A stretch of 64,000 nt of DNA from JBOFFC01 sp051648405 (GTDB taxonomy: Bacteria > Planctomycetota > Planctomycetia > Pirellulales > Lacipirellulaceae), in assembly GCA_051648405.1 (NCBI GenBank), contig JBOFFC010000159.1, positions 62,001 to 126,000 of the forward strand, read 5' to 3'. Position numbers and translations under genes: made by a program. Positions 33,831-45,083 of this stretch are shown here, in pieces. The number at the start of each line of letters is the position of its first letter. Positions within the stretch are counted from its first letter, which is position 1. The notes beneath the pieces were generated by a model. That model searched no databases. It was not told where the DNA came from and saw only the letters and a program-made list of their open reading frames with translations.

Positions 33831-35162
33831 ATGTCCGACGGCTCGAAGTCCAACTGGGACGACCTACTCGCAACGCTGGGCACGAGCCCGGCCCTGCCGA
33901 CCACCCCCGCCACTCCCCCCGAAGTCGCACCCGCTACGCCCGCTGCGGCGATTGAGGTGGGGTTGCCGGTGGAGTACCCCAGGCCGAAGCCGAGCGCGTG
34001 GGACGTGCTGACGCAGGACCTGGGGATCACCCCGGCGCCAACTCCCCCGGCCCCGGTTGCCCCCCCAAGAGTGGCGCCAAAGGCCGAATCGGCCCCCGCC
34101 GCGGCGAAGCCGGCCGAGCGCGAGCGTTCGCGGCCCGAGTCTCCGCGCCCGGCGCCCCCAGCCGCCGAACTTCCGGCCGCCTCGCGGCCCGCACCGCCGC
34201 CGAAGAAGGCCTTCGCGGCAGCTCCGCGCGCGGCGGTCACCCCGGCAACCCCCGCTGCGCCCGACGTCGAGCGAGCCGAGGCCTTTGTGGCGCCGACGCC
34301 CCCCGTGGTCGATCCACCGGCGAAGCCCAGTGGCGGGTTCACGGGTTGGTTCCCGTTCGCTGGGCGGCGGGCAAAGCCGGCCCCACCAGTCGCCCCCCCG
34401 GAGGTTGCTGAGGGATTCGACGAGTTCGCCGACGAGCAAAGCCTGCCCGAGGAGCTCGTCGCCCCGAGCGAACCGGCCGCCGAGCCGCCGGCGTGGCTGG
34501 TCGAAGCCGAGGGTGAGGACGGCGGGGAGTCGCTCGGCGAAGCCCGTGCGGAAAGCGACGTGCAGGATCGGCCCCGTCGTCGCCGGCGCCGCGGCGGCCG
34601 TCGCCGGCGCCGCTCGGGGTCGGAAGGGGAACCGACTGCCGAGGGGCAAACGCCTGACGCCGACGCCGACACCGAGGATGGCTCCGAGGACGGCTCTGCG
34701 GACCTCCTCGATAGCGACGGCGACGCCGGAGACGCGCAGACCGACGCTTCCCTGGAATCGACGGACGACGACGCTGCGGGCCCGCAGAAGCGCAAGCGCG
34801 GACGCCGCCGCCGCGGTCGCGGCCGTGCCGAGCAGGAGAACGGAGCACCGCTCGCCACGCCCGGTGACGACGAGGTGGAGGAAGACCACGACTCCGAGCG
34901 CGGAGCGTCACAGCGGCTCCCCGGCTCGATGGAGGCCGAGGCCGAAGAGGCCGACGACGAGGATGGCGCCGACTCGCACAAGTCGATCACGTCGTGGCGC
35001 GAGGCGATCGGCGTCGTGATCGACGCCAACATCGCCGCCCGTGACGAGCGCCGCCGCACGAGCCCGCGCGGCGACAGCCGCGGCGGACAGCGCGGGGGGC
35101 GTCCGCGTGGCGGGCGCCGGCGCCGGAGCTCGTCGCGCAGCGACAGCCCGTCGGGCGATTGA
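33831..35162 (+). CDS. Low-complexity Pro/Ala, acidic and Arg-rich protein (RNase E-scaffold-like composition)
   Basis: 443 residues, almost wholly predicted disordered. The N-terminus 'SDGSKSNWDDLLATLGTSPA' and a second 'SAWDVLTQDLGITPAP' unit are similar short acidic-helical motifs. A Pro/Ala-rich stretch follows, then alternating acidic blocks and Arg-rich blocks (RPRRRRRRGGRRRRRSGSEG; KRKRGRRRRGRGRAEQENG), ending in 'RGGQRGGRPRGGRRRRSSSR'. Arg-Gly-rich tails of this type bind RNA, as in RNase E C-termini, but no catalytic domain is present. An ATG at 33741 would add 30 residues encoded by the hairpin region and is less likely. Confidence 0.7.
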   Translation: MSDGSKSNWDDLLATLGTSPALPTTPATPPEVAPATPAAAIEVGLPVEYPRPKPSAWDVLTQDLGITPAPTPPAPVAPPRVAPKAESAPAAAKPAERERSRPESPRPAPPAAELPAASRPAPPPKKAFAAAPRAAVTPATPAAPDVERAEAFVAPTPPVVDPPAKPSGGFTGWFPFAGRRAKPAPPVAPPEVAEGFDEFADEQSLPEELVAPSEPAAEPPAWLVEAEGEDGGESLGEARAESDVQDRPRRRRRRGGRRRRRSGSEGEPTAEGQTPDADADTEDGSEDGSADLLDSDGDAGDAQTDASLESTDDDAAGPQKRKRGRRRRGRGRAEQENGAPLATPGDDEVEEDHDSERGASQRLPGSMEAEAEEADDEDGADSHKSITSWREAIGVVIDANIAARDERRRTSPRGDSRGGQRGGRPRGGRRRRSSSRSDSPSGD

Positions 35163-35688
35163 TCGCCCTACGACCTGCCTTCCCCCCCCGGTCGGCCGGC
35201 GTCGATTTCGGGGGGCTGTCGGGAAGTTTTCGCGTCTTGCGGCGAATCGCCTTGCTGCGACTGCGCTCGGGGTCATACTAAAAGCGTGGGGGGCGACCGG
35301 GCGTTTGTACCGCTCGATCCCTCGGCCGCGTCGCGCGGTAAGCTTCGGCTAGTTCGCGAGGCAGCGCCGATGCCCTCCGGCCCGCCTGTTGCACGCCAAC
35401 GTTCTTTGCCAATCCCCGGTCCGGTGCGCTCAGCGTCACCGCGACAACGGCGCGTGCCCCCCAGCGTCCCAAGCGAACGGGGCACGGTTCCCCGGGTGAC
35501 GGCTCCTCGCCGTTGCGCCACGGGCGTCGTTGCTGCGCGGTGCACAAAGCGCGTCGCGGTTCGGGGCCGAGCAATTCGACGAGGGGGAGAACCGGCGGGT
35601 TGCGGCACACGTCTAGATATTAGACGTGCGTGTCTTCGATGAGCGTGCGTGTTCTGGATTGTCGCCAACCCCGGAGCTGCCGAGCGTC
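35163..35688. other. Long leader/intergenic region upstream of prkA
   Basis: 526 bp without a convincing gene. A weak rightward promoter can be drawn at 35252-35281 (TTGCTG, 18 bp, TACTAA). Near the prkA end is an 8-bp palindrome (35608-35628). Short frames on both strands here lack recognisable domains. An untranslated leader of up to ~400 bases is possible. Confidence 0.35.
35608..35628. promoter_or_regulatory. Palindromic operator-like site before prkA
   Basis: CACGTCTA (35608-35615) and TAGACGTG (35621-35628) are exact inverted repeats separated by GATAT. The site is AT-richer than its surroundings and ends 60 bp before the prkA ATG. Its symmetry and 13-bp centre-to-centre spacing suit a dimeric repressor or activator; no factor can be named. 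Confidence 0.45.
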
Positions 35689-37749
<2,061 letters not shown>

Positions 37750-37761
37750 GCAGCTACGGGA

Positions 37762-37925
37762 ACCGCCGAGACGCCACGAGCGCCAAGGGACGCCACGAAG
37801 CGATCACCACAGAGGTCACAGAGAGCACAGAGAAGAAACAGTTCGCGACCGATGTCCCGAACCAACTGCGCTGCGATTGCCAAGCGACTCGTGGCGTGTC
37901 TTGGCGCTCGTGGCGTCTTGGCGGT
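37762..37925. repeat. Inverted repeat element between prkA and yeaH
   Basis: The left arm (37762-37798, beginning ACCGCCGAGACGCCACGAGC) and the reverse complement of the right arm (37889-37925) agree at about 34 of 37 positions. The centre holds a purine-rich CAGAGGTCACAGAGAGCACA stretch. The unit is a REP/MITE-like palindrome unrelated to the 30/39/52 kb repeat. It occupies most of the prkA-yeaH spacer and may be transcribed into a long hairpin. Confidence 0.75.
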
Positions 37926-37936
37926 TACAGTCTTCC

Positions 37937-37971
37937 ATTCCGCATTCCGCATTCCGCATTCCGCATTCCGC
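37937..37971. repeat. Tandem heptamer ATTCCGC x5
   Basis: Five exact copies of ATTCCGC in direct tandem, 20 bp before the yeaH ATG and immediately after the inverted repeat. Copy number is likely to vary by slippage. The spacing to the start codon could change yeaH leader structure. Confidence 0.85.
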
Positions 37972-37991
37972 CTTCGCACTTCCGAACTCCG

Positions 37992-39098
37992 ATGTCCCTC
38001 CCCATCGACCGCGACGTCCGGCGCTTCCGCCAGATCGTGCGCGGGAAGGTGCGTGAGAACCTGCGCAAGTACGTCTCGCACGGCGAGATGATCGGCCGCA
38101 AGGGGAAGGACCTCGTCTCCATCCCCGTCCCGTCGCTCGACGTGCCGCGGTTCCGGTTCGGCGACAACGGCAACGGCGGGGTGGGGCAGGGGGAGGGCGA
38201 GGAGGGGACCCCCGTCGGTCGCGGTAAGGGGAAGCCCGGGCCCGGCAGCGCGGGGGGCGAACCGGGGGACCAGCACTACACCGAGGTCGAGCTGTCGCTC
38301 GACGAGCTCGCCGAGTTGCTCGGCGAGGAGCTCGAGCTCCCGCACGTCGAGCCGCGCGGCCGCTCGGCCGTCGTCGATGAGAAGTCGCGCTACAACAGCA
38401 TCCGCCAGACGGGCCCCGAGTCGCTGCGGCACTTCAAGCGGACCTACCTGAGGGCGCTGCAGCGGCAAATCTCGACCGGCGCGTACACGCCGGGGGACCC
38501 GCGCGTCGTGCCGGTGAAGCAGGACAAGCGATACCGGTCGTGGACCACCGTCAGCGAGCCGCTGGCGGCGGCGGCGGTGATCTACGTGATGGACGTCTCG
38601 GGCTCGATGACCGACGAACAGAAGCAGATCGTCCGCAACACGGCGTTCTGGATCGACGCCTGGCTGGCGCGCGAGTACCGCGGCGTCGAGAAGCGTTACG
38701 TGATCCACGACGCGGCCGCCAAGCAAGTCGATGAGCACGCCTTCTACCACACGCGCGAAAGCGGCGGCACGCGGATCAGCTCGGCCTACAAGGTGGTCGC
38801 CGGGATCATCGAGGACCAGCTCCCGCCGACCGAGTGGAACCTCTACGTCTTCCAGTTCTCCGACGGCGACAACTGGGGCGAAGACAACACCCAGGCCTTC
38901 TCGCTCCTCGGCGAGCGGGTCCTGCCGCACGTCAACCAATTCGCCTACGGCCAAGTGGAGAGCCCCTACGGCAGTGGCGAGTTCCTGGGGCAGCTCGAGG
39001 CGCGCTTCGGCGGCGACGACCGGCTGGTGCTCGCCGAGATCGCCGACCGCGACGCGATCCTCGACGCGATCCGGGCGTTCCTGGGGACGGGGCGGTGA
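37992..39098 (+). CDS. YeaH/YhbH family (DUF444) VWA-like protein
   Basis: 368 residues. The N-terminus 'SLPIDRDVRRFRQIVRGKVR' is standard for the family. It is followed by a Gly-rich acidic linker ('GDNGNGGVGQGEGEEGTPVG') and a von Willebrand A-like domain with the metal-site motif 'VIYVMDVSGSMTDEQKQIV'. 'GGTRISSAYKVV' and 'FQFSDGDNWGEDNT' complete the fold. YeaH acts with PrkA/YeaG in stress responses, probably as an adaptor or substrate. The start at 37992 comes after the ATTCCGC tract; longer frames through the tract are artefacts of the repeat. Confidence 0.93.
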   Translation: MSLPIDRDVRRFRQIVRGKVRENLRKYVSHGEMIGRKGKDLVSIPVPSLDVPRFRFGDNGNGGVGQGEGEEGTPVGRGKGKPGPGSAGGEPGDQHYTEVELSLDELAELLGEELELPHVEPRGRSAVVDEKSRYNSIRQTGPESLRHFKRTYLRALQRQISTGAYTPGDPRVVPVKQDKRYRSWTTVSEPLAAAAVIYVMDVSGSMTDEQKQIVRNTAFWIDAWLAREYRGVEKRYVIHDAAAKQVDEHAFYHTRESGGTRISSAYKVVAGIIEDQLPPTEWNLYVFQFSDGDNWGEDNTQAFSLLGERVLPHVNQFAYGQVESPYGSGEFLGQLEARFGGDDRLVLAEIADRDAILDAIRAFLGTGR

Positions 39099-39103
39099 AG
39101 TTT

Positions 39104-39980
<877 letters not shown>

Positions 39981-39984
39981 GTCC

Positions 39985-41514
39985 GTGTCAGCAAACGAAC
40001 TAGCCCCGCTCCCGCGGGACCTTGCCGCCATGCAGCGCGAGGTCGAGGGGATCGCGCGCTCCTACGGGCTCGACTTCTTCGCGACACTCTTCGAGCTGGT
40101 CGATGCCGACCGCCTGCACGAGATCGCCGCCAAGGGGGGCTTCCCGGTCCGCTACCCGCACTGGCGGTTCGGTATGGACTACGAGCGGCTCAGCAAGGGG
40201 TACCACTACGGCTTGCAAAAGATCTACGAACTGGTGATCAACAACGACCCCTGCTACGCGTACCTGATGCGCAGCAACGCGGCGGTCGATCAGCGGCTGG
40301 TCATGGCCCACGTCTACGGGCACTGCGACTTTTTCAAGAACAACGCCTGGTTCGCCAAGACCGACCGCAAGATGATGGACGGCATGGCGAATCACGGCGC
40401 CCGCGTGCGGCGGCACATGGACCGCGTAGGGGTTGAGCCGGTCGAGGCGTTCATCGACGCCTGCCTGTCGATCGACGACCTGATCGACCTCCACGCCCCG
40501 TTCGTGAAACGGCGCGAAGAGTGCTGCCGCTACGACTTCGACCCGGCGAAGGACGACGAGCGTCCGCGCGGCGCGGCGCGGTTCGCGGCGAAGGGGTACA
40601 TGGACTCGTTCATCAACCCGCACGTCGAGGCCGAGGAAGAAGAAGACCGCTCGGAGGTAAAGCTGCCGCGGATTCCCGTAGAGCCCGAGCGTGACGTGCT
40701 GCGCTTCCTGCTCGAGCAAGCCCCGCTCAACGAATGGCAGGCCGACGTCCTGGCGATGCTCCGCGACGAGGCGTACTACTTTGCCCCCCAGGGGCAGACG
40801 AAGATCATGAACGAGGGTTGGGCCAGCTACTGGCACTCGACGATCATGACGAGGCACGGGCTGACCGGCGCCGACATCGTGAACTACGCGGACCACCACT
40901 CGGGGACGATGGCCTCGAGCCCCGACCGGCTGAACCCGTACAAGCTAGGGATCGAGCTGTTCCGCGACATCGAGGACCGCTGGAACCGCGGCGCCTTCGG
41001 CCCCGAGTACGAAGACTGCGACGACCCCCACGAGCGCCGCACGTGGGACAAGCGGCTCGGCCTGGGGCGCGAGAAGATCTTCGAGGTCCGCGCGGTGCAC
41101 AACGACCTGACGTTCGTCGACGCGTTCATGACGCTCGACTTCGTCCGCGAACAGCGGATGTTCCGCTTCGGCTACAACGCTACCGCCGAGCAGTACGAGA
41201 TCGAGAGTCGGGCCTTCCCGCAGGTAAAGCGGCAACTGCTGGCGAGCCTCACCAACGCCGGCCGGCCGCGGATCGCGGTGGTCGATGGCAACCACGCCAA
41301 CCGCGGCGAACTGGCGCTGCGGCACGACTACGCCGGGGTCGAGCTCGACCTGGCCGAGGCGTGGGACACGCTGCGAAACTTGCACCGCTTGTGGACGCGC
41401 GCCGTCCACATCGAGACGGTCCTTGAAGACGCCCGCGCCGTGCTGTCGTTCGACGGCAAGCAGACGCGCGTCGAGCACGGCGAGGCGATCGACGTCGAGG
41501 AGGCCGTGGCGTGA
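39985..41514 (+). CDS. spoVR: SpoVR family protein
   Basis: 509 residues, typical for SpoVR. Hallmarks are 'YPHWRFGMDYERLSKGYHYG', 'KIYELVINNDPCYAYLMRSN', 'MAHVYGHCDFFKNNAWFAKT', 'QTKIMNEGWASYWHSTIMT' and 'LNPYKLGIELFRDIEDRWN'. It belongs functionally with PrkA and YeaH. The GTG at 39985 lies only four bases after the right outer arm of the cassette, leaving no separate ribosome binding site; an ATG at 40030 (MQREVEGIARSYGLDFF) is an alternative. If the cassette is an insertion, it has replaced the native yeaH-spoVR spacer. Its stop overlaps the next gene's GTG. Confidence 0.95.
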   Translation: MSANELAPLPRDLAAMQREVEGIARSYGLDFFATLFELVDADRLHEIAAKGGFPVRYPHWRFGMDYERLSKGYHYGLQKIYELVINNDPCYAYLMRSNAAVDQRLVMAHVYGHCDFFKNNAWFAKTDRKMMDGMANHGARVRRHMDRVGVEPVEAFIDACLSIDDLIDLHAPFVKRREECCRYDFDPAKDDERPRGAARFAAKGYMDSFINPHVEAEEEEDRSEVKLPRIPVEPERDVLRFLLEQAPLNEWQADVLAMLRDEAYYFAPQGQTKIMNEGWASYWHSTIMTRHGLTGADIVNYADHHSGTMASSPDRLNPYKLGIELFRDIEDRWNRGAFGPEYEDCDDPHERRTWDKRLGLGREKIFEVRAVHNDLTFVDAFMTLDFVREQRMFRFGYNATAEQYEIESRAFPQVKRQLLASLTNAGRPRIAVVDGNHANRGELALRHDYAGVELDLAEAWDTLRNLHRLWTRAVHIETVLEDARAVLSFDGKQTRVEHGEAIDVEEAVA

Positions 41515-41984
41515 CGTCCCTCATCGACAAACTGCTGAACGGGATCGACGCCGCCGGCGCTCCCGGTGTGATTGCGGTCGCCGCGGGGGACGAACGGCTC
41601 CGCGTCGAACTGATCGACGGCGATACGCTGGCGGTCTCGTTCACCGAGTTGCGCTGCGAGACGCGGCGCTTGGCCGGGGCCGACGCGGCGCGGGTCCGTG
41701 GGGTGGCCGACCGGATCACGCTGCGCGTGAAGTACCTGCTCGAGCCGCTCGCCCCGGTCGAGTTCGACGACGAGCAGGCGGTGGTCCAGCTCCGCAGCGT
41801 CGATCCGCCGCGCGACGCGCAGGGCCCCACCTACTACGAGGTGCTCGTCACGACCGGGGGCGCCGTAACGCTCCGTCGCTACCACAAGGCGCCCGGCGCG
41901 CCTCGGAGCGTCGTTCCCGCGACCGTCACGCGCGAGGTGCTGCGGAAGCTCGTCGATGACATCGTGGCGAGCGTCGGAGCCTGA
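41511..41984 (+). CDS. Unknown protein translationally coupled to spoVR
   Basis: 157 residues starting from GTG at 41511 (GTGA overlap with the spoVR stop). Readable segments are 'TSLIDKLLNGIDAAGAPGVI', 'RVELIDGDTLAVSFTELRCE', 'VKYLLEPLAPVEFDDEQAVV', 'YYEVLVTTGGAVTLRRYHKA' and 'VTREVLRKLVDDIVASVGA'. It is compact, alpha/beta and cytoplasmic. I do not recognise a family. The overlap implies co-production with SpoVR, so it may be an additional component of the PrkA-YeaH-SpoVR response in this lineage. Confidence 0.75.
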   Translation: MTSLIDKLLNGIDAAGAPGVIAVAAGDERLRVELIDGDTLAVSFTELRCETRRLAGADAARVRGVADRITLRVKYLLEPLAPVEFDDEQAVVQLRSVDPPRDAQGPTYYEVLVTTGGAVTLRRYHKAPGAPRSVVPATVTREVLRKLVDDIVASVGA

Positions 41985-42008
41985 GGTCGCCGCTCGGTCG
42001 TGCCCGGC

Positions 42009-42659
42009 TCATTCCGGAACGTCGTCGGCCGCCTGGAACAGCGCGGCGACGTCGATGGCGAAGCCCTCGAGCAGCACCGACGCGGCCCGCTCGGCGTCGG
42101 TGTAGGTCCCCGCGACGGCGTAGTGCGCCCCATCCAGCCGGTGGACCACGACACAGCGCCGCGGGTGATCGACGATCCAGTACTCGCGGACCCCCGCGCC
42201 GGCGTAGTCGGCGGCCTTCGCCTCGTAGTCACGCTGGCGGTCCTTGGCGTCGCCGCTGACGACCTCCATCACGAGGTCGGCCCCGTCCCACACGCGGTTG
42301 TGCCGCAGGTGCAGGTTCTCGTTGGAGAGGAATAGCACGTCGGGCTCACGGACTTTGTCAGGCCGCACCCGAAGCCGGATCGACGCATACGGGACCTTCC
42401 CGAGCCGGTGTGCCGAAACGAACGCAAGCAATGCGTGGTACAGGAACCCGGCCAGCTGTTGGTGCGCTTCGGTGGGCATCGGCAAGAATTCCAGTCGGCC
42501 GTCGATGAGCTCGACGCGGCGGTTCGACCCGTCGGTAAGGTCGAGGTAGTCCGCTTCGCTCCACCTCCCCTGCTCGGGGAAGAAGGTCGCCACCTCCCAG
42601 GCGTAGTTCCCCGCGAGGCCGGGGGCGGTGGGGTCGGGGTTGAAGGAGGGGGCGCTCAT
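42009..42659 (-). CDS. Uma2 family endonuclease-like protein (DUF820)
   Basis: 216 residues with the PD-(D/E)xK restriction-endonuclease-like fold. The motif set is 'GRLEFLPMPTEAHQ', 'REPDVLFLSNEN' (catalytic Asp), 'ADLVMEVVSGDAKDRQRDYE' (catalytic Glu region), and 'AKAADYAGAGVREYWIVDHP' (Lys and the characteristic Y.....G..EYW..D). Such genes are numerous in planctomycetes and cyanobacteria; their biological role is unclear. It lies convergent to the spoVR cluster and back-to-back with hemQ. Confidence 0.9.
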   Translation of the reverse strand: MSAPSFNPDPTAPGLAGNYAWEVATFFPEQGRWSEADYLDLTDGSNRRVELIDGRLEFLPMPTEAHQQLAGFLYHALLAFVSAHRLGKVPYASIRLRVRPDKVREPDVLFLSNENLHLRHNRVWDGADLVMEVVSGDAKDRQRDYEAKAADYAGAGVREYWIVDHPRRCVVVHRLDGAHYAVAGTYTDAERAASVLLEGFAIDVAALFQAADDVPE

Positions 42660-42802
42660 GGGGGCGAGCCGGTTTCCTGGTGGTTCGATACGGCCGCAGT
42701 ATACACGGGGCGCCGCCGTCGCGACGACACGGCCCGCATCGGCGGTCCTGCGAGGGGGCCCGGCGCTGTGCTAATCTGGCTCGACTACCCCACTCCCCGA
42801 CG

Positions 42803-43669
42803 ATGGGATCCTCCGAAACGATGAACGAAGCCAACGCGCCGGCCCACGCCCCGACGAACGACCTCGCCCCCGCCGACGGGGCGTGGCACTGCAGCCACCT
42901 GTTCTATTCGTTCGACCACGCGCGGCTTGGGGCGCTAACGCCGCACCAGCGTGGGGACTTGGCCGATCAGTTGCTCGAGGTTCTCGACCCTACGGCGAGC
43001 CACGCCCCGACCCGGATGCAGCTCACGATCACCAGCGGGCACAAGGCCGACTTCGGGCTGATGATGCTCGACCCCGACCCGCTGCGGATCGACGCCGTGC
43101 ACCAGCGTCTGATGGCCGGCCCGGCCGGCGGCGTGCTGAAGCCCGGGTACTCGTTCGTCTCGATCACGGAGATCAGCGAGTACGTCCCCACGGCCGAGGG
43201 GTACGGCCGGCGGCTCGTCGAAGAGGGGGAATCGGAGGGTTCTGCGACCTATACCGCCAAACTCAGGGCCTATGCCGACCGGCTCGAAGGCATGAACCAG
43301 CAACGACTTACGCCCGAACTGCCGAGCTACCGATCGACCGTCTTCTACCCCATGAACAAAAAGAGGAAAACGGGGGAGAACTGGTTTACACTCACCAAAG
43401 AGGAACGGAGCCGCATGATGGGCGAGCACGCCCGCAGCGGGATGGCGTACGCCGGCCGGGTGAGTCAGCTCATCACGGTCGGCTTGGGCCTCGACGACTG
43501 GGAGTGGGGCGTCACCCTGTGGGGCGCCAATCCGAAGTTCCTCAAGGACATCGTCTACGAGATGCGTTTCGACGAGGCGAGCGCCCGCTACGCCGAGTTC
43601 GGCCCGTTCCTCGTCGGTTACGTCGCCGACGCGCACCTGCTGCTGCGGCATTGCCACCTGCGACGTTGA
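42803..43669 (+). CDS. hemQ: HemQ, coproheme decarboxylase (chlorite dismutase family)
   Basis: 288 residues. It converts Fe-coproporphyrin III to protoheme, the last step of the coproporphyrin-dependent heme route. Hallmarks are 'WHCSHLFYSFDHARLGALTP', 'STVFYPMNKKRKTGENWFTL' (the catalytic tyrosine lies in FYPM), 'RMMGEHARSGMAYAGRVSQL', 'VGLGLDDWEWGVTLWGANPK' and 'FLKDIVYEMRFDEASARYAE'. There is an Ala/Pro-rich N-terminal extension. Start 42803 (MGSSETMNEANAP) and 42821 (MNEANAP) are both possible. HemB is in the same window but not in the same operon. Confidence 0.93.
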   Translation: MGSSETMNEANAPAHAPTNDLAPADGAWHCSHLFYSFDHARLGALTPHQRGDLADQLLEVLDPTASHAPTRMQLTITSGHKADFGLMMLDPDPLRIDAVHQRLMAGPAGGVLKPGYSFVSITEISEYVPTAEGYGRRLVEEGESEGSATYTAKLRAYADRLEGMNQQRLTPELPSYRSTVFYPMNKKRKTGENWFTLTKEERSRMMGEHARSGMAYAGRVSQLITVGLGLDDWEWGVTLWGANPKFLKDIVYEMRFDEASARYAEFGPFLVGYVADAHLLLRHCHLRR

Positions 43670-43697
43670 CAATTCGCCCACTTTTCTGCCGCCTGCC

Positions 43698-45083
43698 ATG
43701 ATTCGCCACCGCTTGCTTTGGGTCGCGGCGCTCGCCGCCGCCGCCGCTCTCCCCGCTCGGGCCGACGTGGTCCTCGACTGGAACTCCTACGCACGCGACG
43801 CGATGCGCGGGAACCTCTCGTTCCATAACCCGGGGATGACCACCCGCACGATGGCGATGATGAACCTCGCCATCTACGACTCGTTGAAGATGACCAGCCC
43901 CACGGGCTCGATGTTCTACGACTACGGCCAAGGCAACGCGACGCCGGGCTACACGTCGTCGGGCAAGGCGGCGGCGATCGAGGCGGCCTACACGGTCCTT
44001 AGTTCGATCTACACCGAGCAATCCGCCACGTTCACCGCGCACCGCGCAGCGGGGCTCGCCGCGATCACCGACGGCGTGGCGAAGACCGAGGGCCTCGCGC
44101 TCGGGGCGATGATCGGCTCGGCGATCGTCGCCCATCGCGCGGGGGACGGCCACAACGTCAACGGCCCGTACGTCCCTTCAGGGCTGCCGGGGGGCTGGTC
44201 GCCCGACCCGCTGAACCCCGCGCAACAGGTGTGGGGCCCGAACTGGGGCGCCGTGACCCCGTTCGCACTCGATTCGAACACGCAGTTTCTCCCCCCGGCG
44301 CCCCCGACGCTCAACAGCCCCGAGTACGCCGCCTCGTACAACGAGGTGAAGTCGCTCGGCGCCAAGAACAGCCTGACGCGGACCGCGGACCAGACCGAGA
44401 TCGGCGTCTTTTGGGCCTACGACCGCCCGGGGACCGGGTCCCCGCCGCTGCTCTACAACCAAATCCTCGAAACGCTGGCCGTGCAGCAGGGGAACACCGA
44501 GAAGCAGAACGCCGAGCTGTTCGCCAAGGCCTCGGTTGCGATGGCCGACGCGAGCGTTGTGTCGTGGAACTCGAAGTTCGAGTACGACCTCTGGCGCCCG
44601 ATCACCGGCATCCGCGGCGGCGACGCCGACGGCAACGCGGCGACGTCCGGCGACGCCACCTGGGAGCCGCTCGGCGCCCCCGGCGGGACGCACCCCAACG
44701 GGGGGCTGATCGCCGACTTCACGCCGCCGTTTCCGGCGTACGTGTCGGGCCACGCCACGTTCGGCGCCGCCGCGATGGAGGTCCTCGCCAACTTCTACGG
44801 CACGGACAACCTGTCGTTTACGCTCACTTCCGACGAGCTCCCCGGCGTCACTCGCGATTTCACGTCGTTCAGCCAAGCGATCGCCGAGAACGGACGCAGC
44901 CGCATCTACCTCGGCATCCACTGGGACTTCGACGACTTCGCGGGTCGCGACCTGGGCCGCAGCATCGCCGACTACCTGTTTGAGGAGCCCTTCATCTCGG
45001 GGGTTGTGGTGATCCCCGAGCCGGGTTCGATGCTGCTAGTCGTCGCTCCGCTCGCCCTCGCCCGGCGCCGGCGCCCGGCCTGA
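43698..45083 (+). CDS. Secreted vanadium-dependent haloperoxidase/PAP2-type protein with PEP-CTERM tag
   Basis: 461 residues. The signal peptide (~1-22) is followed by the all-alpha domain of the vanadium chloroperoxidase/PAP2 group. All three motif parts are present: K-x6-RP in 'KFEYDLWRPITG', SGH in 'PPFPAYVSGHATFG', and SRx5Hx3D in 'SRIYLGIHWDFDD'. The C-terminus 'VIPEPGSMLLVVAPLALARR' is a PEP-CTERM sorting signal, so the enzyme is probably anchored or secreted via exosortase. Whether it oxidises halides or hydrolyses phosphoesters cannot be told. Its last 48 bp overlap the 3' end of the EEP gene on the other strand. Confidence 0.88.
   Translation: MIRHRLLWVAALAAAAALPARADVVLDWNSYARDAMRGNLSFHNPGMTTRTMAMMNLAIYDSLKMTSPTGSMFYDYGQGNATPGYTSSGKAAAIEAAYTVLSSIYTEQSATFTAHRAAGLAAITDGVAKTEGLALGAMIGSAIVAHRAGDGHNVNGPYVPSGLPGGWSPDPLNPAQQVWGPNWGAVTPFALDSNTQFLPPAPPTLNSPEYAASYNEVKSLGAKNSLTRTADQTEIGVFWAYDRPGTGSPPLLYNQILETLAVQQGNTEKQNAELFAKASVAMADASVVSWNSKFEYDLWRPITGIRGGDADGNAATSGDATWEPLGAPGGTHPNGGLIADFTPPFPAYVSGHATFGAAAMEVLANFYGTDNLSFTLTSDELPGVTRDFTSFSQAIAENGRSRIYLGIHWDFDDFAGRDLGRSIADYLFEEPFISGVVVIPEPGSMLLVVAPLALARRRRPA

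Noticed and set aside
37937..37971. Tandem repeats as a CRISPR array
   Set aside because: The units are seven bases in direct contact with no spacers, and no cas genes are present in the window.
37852..38091. Short frame across the inverted repeat and ATTCCGC tract
   Set aside because: Its sequence is just the translated repeat (HSAFRIP units) and it overlaps the true yeaH start.
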